DNA from: Alistipes sp. CAG:268
Lineage (GTDB): Bacteria > Bacteroidota > Bacteroidia > Bacteroidales > Rikenellaceae
Direction of reading: 5' to 3'
Assembly: GCA_000434235.1 (NCBI GenBank)
Contig: FR891986.1
Span: forward strand, 22,333 to 51,651
Length of the DNA stretch: 29,319 nt
Part shown: positions 1-7,304 of the stretch, piece after piece
How the letters are laid out: each line of letters starts with the position of its first letter
How positions within the stretch are numbered: position 1 is the stretch's first letter
Position numbers and translations under genes: made by a program
Notes under the pieces: model-generated
The model's database searches: none
What the model saw: only the letters and a program-made list of their open reading frames with translations
Told to the model about the DNA's origin: nothing

Positions 1-2237
1 AGCGTCGTGCGGAACGAGAGCGAGATGGTCGAGAGCCGCATCGAGTCGGCCAGGAAGTTGTACGACCCGCCCAGACGCAGTTCGTCGATGAGTTTGATCT
101 TCTTGACGCCCGATGTGTCCCTCTTCGAGAGCACCTTCATCTCGAGGTTCTGCGACAGCGAGAAGGTCATCGACATCGAGCGGCCCGACGAGGGCACGCC
201 GTAGGCATTGACCGCATAGGGAGAGTAGGTCGTCACGCGGCCCGTCGAGTCGGTCTGTCGCGTGAGGTAGTAGCCGTATCTGGGATCGGCGAAGTCGGGC
301 GTGTAGGAGAATCCGACCGACGGGGTGATCGTGTGGCGGATGGCCTGGATCTTGCGGTCGCGGCGCTTCTTCGTGAAATCGTACATGCCGTAGAGGGTCG
401 TCGAGGCCGAGACGCTGGTGGAGTAGTTGTAGAGGCGGTAGAATCCGTAGTTAGAGGGCAGCGTGTCGGTCTGGTTCGTGATCGGATTCCACTCGTACTC
501 CTGCTTCTTGAAGTACCACTTCTCGGTGTAGTTGAACGACGGCGTGATGTTGATGTAGTTGAGCAGGTTGAACGATGCCGATACGGGGATCGAATGCTCG
601 ATGCCGTTCTTCATGTTCTCGAGCGTCTTTTTCGAGAAGATCTCCGACTCGGTGGTGGTGACCGAGTTGGTCATCTTGCCCGTATACTGCATCGAGATCT
701 TCTCGTACCAGCGGTCCTTGCCGGTCTTCTCCTTGCGCTTGAAGGGGTAGAATCGCGAGACGTTGAAGACCACCGTGGGCAGCGTCACCGAGATCGACTT
801 GTTCTGCGAGTTCTGCGAGATGGCCATGTTTGCCGAGAGCGAGAAGGGGGTTCCGCTCCAGCTCTTCGAGTAGGAGATCGACGAGTTGGTCTGCGTCGAA
901 AGGATGTCGTTGATGTTGGTGGCCGAGTAGCGGTTGTAGCCGCTGGTGGCGAAGTTCACCGAGGCCGAGAAGGTCGATCCGGGATTGGCCTTGGCATCCT
1001 GCGAGTGGGTCCACTGCACGCGGAAGTTGTTCTGCTTGATGTAGTCGGGTTCGCCCTTTTCGCCGGTCTTTACGCTCGAGAACTCCACGTTGAAGCTGCC
1101 GCTGTACTTGTATCGCTTGATGTAGCGCGAGGCGGCCGAGGCCTCCCACGAGCCGAGCGTGTAGAATCCGCCGCGGAGCGCCAGGTCGGCATATTCGCCC
1201 AGCGTGATGTAGTAGCCCAGGTCGCGGAGGAAGAATCCCTTGGAGGTCTCCTCTCCGTAGGTGGGCATCAGCAGACCCGACTTGGGGCCCATGTTGATCG
1301 GGAAGAAGCCCTCGGGTATGCCGAGGAAATAGATCGGCACGTCCTCCATGACCAGGTAGGCCGGTCCGGTGACCACCTTTTTCCCGGGAATCACCTTTGC
1401 CTTGGTCATGGCCAGGTAGAAGTGCGGGTGGTCGGTTTGGTCGCAGGTGGTGTACTTGCCGTGCTCGATGTTGAAGGTGTTGTCGGGCATCTTCTTCACG
1501 CTGCCGCCCACCAGCCATCCGTCGCCCTGCTGCGTGGCCACGCCCTTGATCTTGGCCTTCTGCGTGTCGAGGTTGTAGGTGATCGTATCCATCTGGTAGG
1601 CCGTTCCTCCCTCGGTGAACTCGGGTTTGGTAACCGTCCACTTGCCGTCCACCGAGTCGGGCTTTCCGTAGGCGTAGATCAGCTTCGTGTCCATGTCGAT
1701 CTGCATGTAGTCGGCCTTCAGGTTCCGGTTCTGGTAGGTTACGTCTCCCTCGTTGTAGACGTAGACCCGCTTGTTGCGCACGTCGTAGACCAGTGAGTCG
1801 GTGTTCTTGCCCGAGAGCTGGTCGTCGAGGAACGGACGTGCGGCACGCGGGTTGCGGGTCGTGTCGGAGTCGGAGCGCGATGCCAGCGAGTCGGCCTTTT
1901 GGGCCACCAGCGAATCGACCTGCGAGGAGAAGACCGAGTCGCGCTCCTCCTGCGTCAGGTTGTTGAATTCGCGGTTGCGGCGCTCCTGTTCCCGGGCGGC
2001 GCGGGCCCGTTCGCGGCGTTCGCGGCGCGAGAGGGGTTCGGGCTTCAGGTCGAGCGGTGCGGGGGCATCGGGTTGGTCGGCCGTTGCGGGCTGCAGCGTG
2101 TCGGGAAGGTGTGCGGAAAGCGTGTCTGCCGGAGCCGTGCGGTATGCCGCAGCCGGGGCGGTGGAGCCCAGCAACGCCTGGACGAAGAGCAGAAGCACCG
2201 TCGCCGACAAGAGATATTTTACCCTTACGCTGTTCAA
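1..2237 (-). CDS. lptD: LptD/OstA-like LPS-assembly outer membrane protein, C-terminus cut by window edge
   Basis: In the family, LptD is the outer-membrane beta-barrel that places lipopolysaccharide in the outer leaflet, together with LptE. The frame stays open from 2237 to the left edge, about 745 codons, so the C-terminal barrel is incomplete. Seen in order: a hydrophobic signal peptide (about residues 8-27), a Pro/Ala and then Arg/Glu-rich charged stretch, an OstA/LptA-type beta domain from about residue 145 (starting LVYDVRNKRVYVYNEGDV), the VEDVP-type segment VMEDVPIYFLGIPEGFFPI near residues 290-310, then long alternating barrel strands. No in-frame ATG is near the start. TTG at 2237 gives Met-Asn-Ser-Val-Arg-Val-Lys and a good signal peptide, and TTG at 2210 is an alternative. 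It is divergent from the amidase and MCE genes, also envelope functions. The family call is firm; the start is not. Confidence 0.85.
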   Translation of the reverse strand, partial: MNSVRVKYLLSATVLLLFVQALLGSTAPAAAYRTAPADTLSAHLPDTLQPATADQPDAPAPLDLKPEPLSRRERRERARAAREQERRNREFNNLTQEERDSVFSSQVDSLVAQKADSLASRSDSDTTRNPRAARPFLDDQLSGKNTDSLVYDVRNKRVYVYNEGDVTYQNRNLKADYMQIDMDTKLIYAYGKPDSVDGKWTVTKPEFTEGGTAYQMDTITYNLDTQKAKIKGVATQQGDGWLVGGSVKKMPDNTFNIEHGKYTTCDQTDHPHFYLAMTKAKVIPGKKVVTGPAYLVMEDVPIYFLGIPEGFFPINMGPKSGLLMPTYGEETSKGFFLRDLGYYITLGEYADLALRGGFYTLGSWEASAASRYIKRYKYSGSFNVEFSSVKTGEKGEPDYIKQNNFRVQWTHSQDAKANPGSTFSASVNFATSGYNRYSATNINDILSTQTNSSISYSKSWSGTPFSLSANMAISQNSQNKSISVTLPTVVFNVSRFYPFKRKEKTGKDRWYEKISMQYTGKMTNSVTTTESEIFSKKTLENMKNGIEHSIPVSASFNLLNYINITPSFNYTEKWYFKKQEYEWNPITNQTDTLPSNYGFYRLYNYSTSVSASTTLYGMYDFTKKRRDRKIQAIRHTITPSVGFSYTPDFADPRYGYYLTRQTDSTGRVTTYSPYAVNAYGVPSSGRSMSMTFSLSQNLEMKVLSKRDTSGVKKIKLIDELRLGGSYNFLADSMRLSTISLSFRTT

Positions 2238-2254
2238 AATTCCAAAAATTTCCG

Positions 2255-2262
2255 TACCTTTG
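2255..2262 (+). promoter_or_regulatory. Bacteroidota -7 box for the amidase-mlaD unit
   Basis: The plus strand reads TACCTTTG, an exact match to TAnnTTTG, about 115 bases upstream of the amidase ATG. A convincing -33 TTTG is not visible. It lies between the lptD start and the opposing lptD -7 box, so if both are used, the two transcripts overlap at their 5' ends. Confidence 0.45.
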
Positions 2263-2328
2263 CCGACAAGTCGGCAAAAACGCCCGCCCCAGGGGCTTAT
2301 TCGGCTCCATGCGGCGTGCAAGGCGCGA

Positions 2329-2336
2329 CAAAGATA
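2329..2336 (-). promoter_or_regulatory. Bacteroidota -7 box for the lptD-like gene
   Basis: The minus strand reads TATCTTTG, an exact match to the TAnnTTTG -7 element. It lies about 92 bases upstream of the proposed TTG start at 2237. No clear TTTG -33 element is seen about 19 bases further upstream, so this is a candidate only. Confidence 0.45.
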
Positions 2337-2377
2337 GGTAAAAATTTACAGATAGCCTGCACTTGATACCACTAAAT

Positions 2378-3610
2378 ATGCGCACACGGTTCCTCTTCCT
2401 CCTCGTACTGGCGGCGGCTACGCTTCTGACAAACGTAGTCCGCAGCGCGAATATTGCACACGGGGTCGAGGTCGTGGTGATTGACGCCGGCCACGGCGGC
2501 AAGTTTCCCGGGGCGCATTACGGCGGGGTCTACGAGAAGGACCTGACGCTGAAGGTGGCTCTCAAGGTCGGCCGCCTGATCGAACAGGGGATGCCGGGTG
2601 TGAAGGTGGTCTACACGCGCAAGACCGACAAGGAACTGGGCAAGACCCTGGCCGACGACCTGCAGGCGCGTGCCGACATCGCCAACGGCGCCGGGGGCGA
2701 CCTCTTCATCTCGATCCACGTCAATGCTGCCCGTGCCACGGCGGCCCGCGGGGTCGAGACGCTCATCATGGGCGAGAGCCCCAAGGAGCAGCGCTACAAC
2801 GAGAATGCACTCTACGAGAGCAACCGCGAGGACCTGATCGACATGTCGGACGAGCGGACCGCGGCGATCGTCCGGGCCTACATCCAGAACCTGCAGTTTA
2901 CCTACGGCGAGTACAGCATGGCGCTGGCCCGCTTCGTACAGAACAACTACATCTCCAGCGGCCGCCACTCGCGCGGGGTGAAGCCCCAGCTGCTGCGGGT
3001 GCTCTATGCCACCGACATGCCGGGTGTGCTGACCGAGATCGGCTTCATGACCAATCCGCAGGAGATGGCCTACATGAAGTCGGAGAAGGGACAGAACGAG
3101 ATCGCCCGCAACATCTACCAGGCCGTGCGCGACTATTCGGACTATGTGCTCAAGATCCGCAAGTCGGAAGGCGGGGCCGCGCCTGCGGAGCCTGCCGTCC
3201 CGGCCGAAGATACGGCCCGGGAAAAGCCCCGTCCGGCTCCCGCTCCGGCCAAGGAAACGGCCAAGGAAACGGCCAAGGATACGTCCCGTTCCGTCCCGTC
3301 CCGTCCGGCTGCCGGGGAAAAGCAGGCTTCGGCCGCGGGACAGGGGGCGAAGGCTCCGGCCGCGGAGCAGCCGTTGCGTTATGCCGTGCAGGTGATGGCC
3401 AGTTCGAAGGCGGTGCCGCTCACCTCGTCGCAGTTCCGTTCGTACCGCGGCAAGGTGAAGGAGTATGCCTCCGAGGGTTGTTTCCCCTATAAATACTGCG
3501 TCGGCGAATATGCCGACCGTGCGGCGGCCCAGAAGCGGCTGCGCGAGGTGCGTAAGGCCTTCCCCGAGGCGTTCGTGGTGAGCGTGCAGGGCGGCAGAGT
3601 CGTCAAATAA
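2378..3610 (+). CDS. N-acetylmuramoyl-L-alanine amidase (Amidase_3) with C-terminal SPOR domain
   Basis: Predicted periplasmic zinc amidase that cuts the MurNAc-L-Ala bond of peptidoglycan, probably at division septa. The ATG at 2378 (410 aa) is preferred over the upstream TTG at 2363 because it starts directly at the signal peptide (MRTRFLFLL, then a hydrophobic run). The Amidase_3 domain covers about residues 30-260. Zinc ligands are His39 in DAGHGG, Glu53 and His114 in SIHVN; Glu220 in LTEIGF is the catalytic glutamate. Residues about 266-332 are a Pro/Ala/Lys linker with a tandem Lys-Glu-Thr-Ala repeat. Residues about 333-410 (RYAVQVMASSK onward) form a SPOR domain, which binds septal denuded glycan. 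mlaD follows after 24 bases, so the two are probably co-transcribed. Confidence 0.93.
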   Translation: MRTRFLFLLVLAAATLLTNVVRSANIAHGVEVVVIDAGHGGKFPGAHYGGVYEKDLTLKVALKVGRLIEQGMPGVKVVYTRKTDKELGKTLADDLQARADIANGAGGDLFISIHVNAARATAARGVETLIMGESPKEQRYNENALYESNREDLIDMSDERTAAIVRAYIQNLQFTYGEYSMALARFVQNNYISSGRHSRGVKPQLLRVLYATDMPGVLTEIGFMTNPQEMAYMKSEKGQNEIARNIYQAVRDYSDYVLKIRKSEGGAAPAEPAVPAEDTAREKPRPAPAPAKETAKETAKDTSRSVPSRPAAGEKQASAAGQGAKAPAAEQPLRYAVQVMASSKAVPLTSSQFRSYRGKVKEYASEGCFPYKYCVGEYADRAAAQKRLREVRKAFPEAFVVSVQGGRVVK

Positions 3611-3634
3611 CAAGGAGAATAAGAAATTCGTGAT

Positions 3635-4636
3635 ATGAAAAGAGAAGCCAAAATCGGAATCTTCGCCGTGGCGATGATCATCGCCGCATGGGCCGGAATC
3701 CGATTCCTCAAGGGATTTGACATTTTCGGCCGCAATACGGTCTATTACGCCGCCTACGACCAGGTCAATGGCGTGCAGTCGGCATCGTCGGTCATGATGC
3801 AGGGTGTGAAGATCGGCACCGTGACCGGAATCTCGTTCGATCCGCAGCGCAGCGACAAGGTGATCCTGCAGCTGACCATCAAGCGGCAGTACCGCATCCC
3901 GTCGGATTCCGAGGCGAAGATCGTCAGCAGCAGCCTCATGGGCGCCAAGGCCATCGAGGTGACCTATGGGGAGTCGGACATCTACCTCGAAAAGGGAGAC
4001 ACGCTCCGTTCGAGCCGCAACCGCGACCTGATGGACATGGCCGGTTCGGAACTGGAGTTCTTCAAGCAGAAGATCTCGCAGGTGACCGACGAACTTTCGC
4101 TCACGCTCGGCAACATTAACCGCCTGCTGGAGGAGAACGGCGAAAACATCTCCGGAACGCTCGGAAACCTCAACAACCTCTCGGGCGACCTGGCGCAGCT
4201 GCTCGATTCCGAGAAGAGCAACCTGCAGGAGGCCGTGCGCAACCTGACGGAGTTCGCCGACATGTTGGGCGAGAATGCGCCCCGCGTGGACAGCATCGTG
4301 GGCAACCTGAATGACGTTACGGGGGAGTTGGCCGAGGCGGAATTCGCCCGCAAGCTCTCCGACGCCGTCGGACAGGTGGGCAGCCTGCTCGAGCGGATCG
4401 AGGCCGGCGAGGGCACGGTAGGACGTCTGGTGAACGACCCGGCGCTCTACGATTCGCTGACTACGGCCGGCAGCAACCTCGCGGCGCTGCTTGCCGATCT
4501 GAAGAATTATCCGGGCCGCTACGTGCATTTCTCGCTCTTCGGCCGTGATCCCGAGAAGATGAAGGCCAAGGCGCTGCGCAAGGCTGCCAAAGAGGCCGCC
4601 CGGGCCGAGCGCGACTCCCTGAAGCGGGCGCAGTGA
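3635..4636 (+). CDS. MCE/MlaD family lipid-transport substrate-binding protein
   Basis: MCE proteins carry phospholipids between the inner and outer membranes with an ABC transporter (MlaEF type). This 333-aa protein has one N-terminal membrane anchor (about residues 7-23) followed by a single MCE domain (about 36-113, containing the VNGVQSASSVMMQGVKIGTV segment typical of the family). A long helical, probably coiled-coil region with repeated Leu/Asn heptads follows to about residue 260, and the C-terminus is basic and Ala-rich. The permease and ATPase genes are not adjacent here. An AAGGAGA stretch lies about 15-20 bases before the ATG, somewhat far for a ribosome binding site. Neighbours LptD and the amidase are also envelope genes. 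Confidence 0.88.
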   Translation: MKREAKIGIFAVAMIIAAWAGIRFLKGFDIFGRNTVYYAAYDQVNGVQSASSVMMQGVKIGTVTGISFDPQRSDKVILQLTIKRQYRIPSDSEAKIVSSSLMGAKAIEVTYGESDIYLEKGDTLRSSRNRDLMDMAGSELEFFKQKISQVTDELSLTLGNINRLLEENGENISGTLGNLNNLSGDLAQLLDSEKSNLQEAVRNLTEFADMLGENAPRVDSIVGNLNDVTGELAEAEFARKLSDAVGQVGSLLERIEAGEGTVGRLVNDPALYDSLTTAGSNLAALLADLKNYPGRYVHFSLFGRDPEKMKAKALRKAAKEAARAERDSLKRAQ

Positions 4637-4772
4637 GCGGCGGTCCCGCGGCGGCGACGGAGCCTGCGTGAAGGGGCGTCGGCGCGTTCCCCTGAACGGA
4701 TCCCGTTCCGCAGCAGGGTGGAATCCCGCTCCGGGTGGAGCCTGCGGACGATGAAAAGTTAATTTTACGGCA
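4637..4772 (+). other. Intergenic leader of mutS2 with short G+C-rich repeats
   Basis: This 136-base gap carries a 10-base direct repeat, GGAGCCTGCG, at 4659-4668 and 4737-4746. It also has two imperfect copies of a GGATCCCGTTCCG-like unit at 4698-4710 and 4720-4733. The first of these overlaps a small hairpin (GAACGG/CCGTTC, 4694-4708). I see no clear promoter or T-tailed terminator. Function unknown. Confidence 0.4.
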
Positions 4773-7262
4773 ATGATATATCCTGCTTCCTTCGAGCAGA
4801 AAATAGGTTTCGACCGGCTCCGCGAGCAGGTCGCAGCCCTTTGTACCATGCGCGCGGCCCGTGAGCGGATCGCCTCCGAGCAGTTCTCCACCTCGCCGCG
4901 CGAAATCGAGCGCCGGCTGGCTTTGGCCGACGAGATGCGCCTGCTCCTCGACATGGAGCACGACTTTCCCGGAGGCGAATACCCCGACATCGACCAGATC
5001 GTCGCCAAACTGCGCGTCGAGGGAACGTTCCTCGACGTCGAGGAGGTCGTTACGCTGCATCGGGCGCTGTCGGCCCTCGGCGGTGTCATTTCGTTCATCC
5101 TCAACCGTCAGGATCGCTATCCGACGCTCTGGGACCGCACGCACGGCGTGGCCGCGTTCCCCGAGATCGTCCGGCGCATCGATGCGATCGTCGATCGCTT
5201 CGGCAACGTCCGTGACAACGCCTCGCCGGCCCTGCAGGAGATCCGGCGCGCGATCCGCGAACGCGAGGGGCAGGCCGCCAAGCGCCTGCAGGCCGTCCTG
5301 GCCTCGGCCAAGGGGGCCGGGATCGTCGATGCCGATGCGCAGATCTCGATCCGCGACGGTCGGGCCGTGATCCCCGTCGCCGCAGCCAACAAACGCAAAC
5401 TCAACGGATTCATCCACGACGAGTCGGCTACCGGAAAGACCTTCTATGTCGAGCCGGTCGAGGTCGTGGAGATCAACAACGAACTGCGCGAGCTGGAGTA
5501 TTCGGAGCGGCGCGAGATCGTCCGCATCCTCTCGGAATTCACCGACTCGATCCGTCCTGATGCCGCCCTGATCGCCGACTCGGGCGACTACCTCGCCGAG
5601 ATTGACATGCTGCGCGCCAAGGGACGCTGGGCTTCGGAGAACGGCTGCGTGCGCCCGATCCTCTCGACCGACGACCGCCTGGTGCTCCGCACGGCCCGCC
5701 ACCCGTTGCTGCAGCAGACGCTGCGTGCCGCCGGCCGCGAGATCGTGCCGCTCGATCTGCAGCTCGACCGCCGCAAGCACATTCTCGTCATTTCTGGCCC
5801 GAACGCCGGCGGCAAGTCGGTCTGCCTGAAGACCACGGGCATCGTGCAGTACATGTTCCAGTGCGGGTTCCTGGTCCCGACGTCGGAGATTTCGGAACTG
5901 CCCGTCTTCGAGAGCATCTTCATCGACATCGGCGACGAACAGTCGATCGACAACGACCTCTCGACCTACTCGTCGCACCTGCTCAACATGAAGCACATGC
6001 TGGCCGGGGCCTCCGACCGCACGCTGGTGCTCATCGACGAGTTCGGCTCGGGTACCGAGCCCACGATCGGCGGGGCCATCGCCGAGGCGATCCTCGAGCG
6101 GCTGCTCGACCGGGGCTGCTACGGTGTCATCACCACGCACTACGCCAACATCAAATACTATGCGTCGAACACCGAGGGCATCGCCAACGGCGCGATGACC
6201 TTCGACGTGCAGCGCATCCGTCCGCTGTTCCGCCTCGAGATGGGCAAGCCGGGCAGTTCGTTTGCCGTGGAGATCGCCCGCAAGATCGGCCTCCCGGAGG
6301 AGATCATCCGTGCGGCCAGCGAGAAGGCCGGTTCGGACCACATCAACATCGAGAAGCAGTTGCGCGAGATCGCGCGCGACAAGCACTACTGGGAGCAGAA
6401 GCGCGACCGCATTCGCCTGACGGACCGCAAGGTCGAGGAGCTCGAGCAGAATTATGCCGAGCAGCTCTCGAAGATCCGCTCCGAGCGGCAGGAGATCCTG
6501 CGGCGGGCCAAGCAGGAGGCGCAGCAGCTCATTGCCGATGCCAACCGGCAGATCGAGAATACGATCCGCACGATCCGCGAGGCGCAGGCCGAGAAGGAGC
6601 TGACACGCCTGGCGCGTCGTGAACTGGACGACTTCCGCGAAAAGGTCGATGAGGCCGACACGGCCGAACACGACGCTTCGGTGGCGCGCGAGATGGAGCG
6701 CATCGAGCGGCGGCGCCAGCGCCGGGCCGAGCGGAAGGCCCGCGAGGGAAGTGAGCTCAAACAGGCGGCGGCGCCCGTTGCGGAGCAGCCCCGCGAGGTG
6801 GTCGAGGGCTCGAAGGTCCGCATGGCCGGACAGGAGATGGTCGGCGAGGTGCGCTCGATCAAGGGACGCAAGGCCCAGGTGGCTTTTGGACAGATACTCA
6901 CCACGGTGGACAAGGCGCAACTCACCGTTGTCTCGAACCGCGAATACCGCGAGGCGACGCGCCCCGTGACGGCCCGGACGGTGGTCTCGGCCGACATTTC
7001 GGCGCGCAAGCTTAACTTCAGGGACCACATCGACGTGCGCGGCATGCGGGCCGCCGAGGCGCTGGAGACCGTGCAGGACTTCGTGGACGACGCGCTGATG
7101 CTCGGCGTGGGGTCGGTCTCGATCCTCCACGGCAAGGGTACCGGCGCCCTGAAGGAGGAGATCCGCCGCTACCTGCGCACGGTGCCCGACGTCGCTTCGG
7201 TCGCCGACGAGCATGCCGACCGGGGCGGTGCCGGCATCACGATCGTAACCTTCGCCGTCTGA
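4773..7262 (+). CDS. mutS2: MutS2 family ATPase/Smr-domain nuclease
   Basis: An 829-aa MutS2, close to the usual length near 800 aa. Unlike MutS it lacks the mismatch-recognition N-terminal domains. In other bacteria MutS2 limits recombination or rescues collided ribosomes. The helical core/clamp precedes a Walker A motif GPNAGGKS (residues 342-349), a Walker B segment LVLIDEFGSG (418-427) and the conserved TTHYANIKYYA region. A long Arg/Glu-rich coiled coil covers about 505-690, then a KOW-like strand region. The C-terminal Smr domain (about 750-829) starts at IDVRGMRAAEAL and carries the HGKGTG nuclease motif at 786-791. It is followed after 42 bases by murF-alr in the same direction. All key motifs are intact, so it should be functional; which DNA or ribosome role applies here cannot be read from sequence. 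Confidence 0.95.
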   Translation: MIYPASFEQKIGFDRLREQVAALCTMRAARERIASEQFSTSPREIERRLALADEMRLLLDMEHDFPGGEYPDIDQIVAKLRVEGTFLDVEEVVTLHRALSALGGVISFILNRQDRYPTLWDRTHGVAAFPEIVRRIDAIVDRFGNVRDNASPALQEIRRAIREREGQAAKRLQAVLASAKGAGIVDADAQISIRDGRAVIPVAAANKRKLNGFIHDESATGKTFYVEPVEVVEINNELRELEYSERREIVRILSEFTDSIRPDAALIADSGDYLAEIDMLRAKGRWASENGCVRPILSTDDRLVLRTARHPLLQQTLRAAGREIVPLDLQLDRRKHILVISGPNAGGKSVCLKTTGIVQYMFQCGFLVPTSEISELPVFESIFIDIGDEQSIDNDLSTYSSHLLNMKHMLAGASDRTLVLIDEFGSGTEPTIGGAIAEAILERLLDRGCYGVITTHYANIKYYASNTEGIANGAMTFDVQRIRPLFRLEMGKPGSSFAVEIARKIGLPEEIIRAASEKAGSDHINIEKQLREIARDKHYWEQKRDRIRLTDRKVEELEQNYAEQLSKIRSERQEILRRAKQEAQQLIADANRQIENTIRTIREAQAEKELTRLARRELDDFREKVDEADTAEHDASVAREMERIERRRQRRAERKAREGSELKQAAAPVAEQPREVVEGSKVRMAGQEMVGEVRSIKGRKAQVAFGQILTTVDKAQLTVVSNREYREATRPVTARTVVSADISARKLNFRDHIDVRGMRAAEALETVQDFVDDALMLGVGSVSILHGKGTGALKEEIRRYLRTVPDVASVADEHADRGGAGITIVTFAV

Positions 7263-7304
7263 CCGATTTTTTGACGGGAAACCGTCCAACAATACAGGTT
7301 TTTT

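Noticed and set aside
333..1796. Long plus-strand open frame of 487 codons opposite the lptD-like gene
   Set aside because: Composition is dominated by Val, Leu, Arg, Gly and His with no domain, as expected for the antisense of a G+C-rich gene; the minus strand carries a recognisable LptD.
3249..3310. Tandem 12-base repeats (GCCAAGGAAACG type) and short CCCGT repeats in the amidase linker, considered as a phase-variation tract
   Set aside because: The 12-base unit is a multiple of three and only changes linker length. The five-base run has too few, imperfect copies to suggest frequent slippage.
2372..5104. Minus-strand open frame of 910 codons, and similar ones at 4461-7292, 7320-9425 and 12408-14936
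   Set aside because: They lie antisense to the amidase, MCE, MutS2, MurF-Alr and MutL genes, which have complete family motifs. The antisense products are His/Arg/Leu-rich without motifs.
7263..7304. GACGG-GAAA-CCGTC hairpin before murF-alr, considered as a terminator or attenuator
   Set aside because: The stem is only 5 bp with no T-run directly after it. It may be chance.
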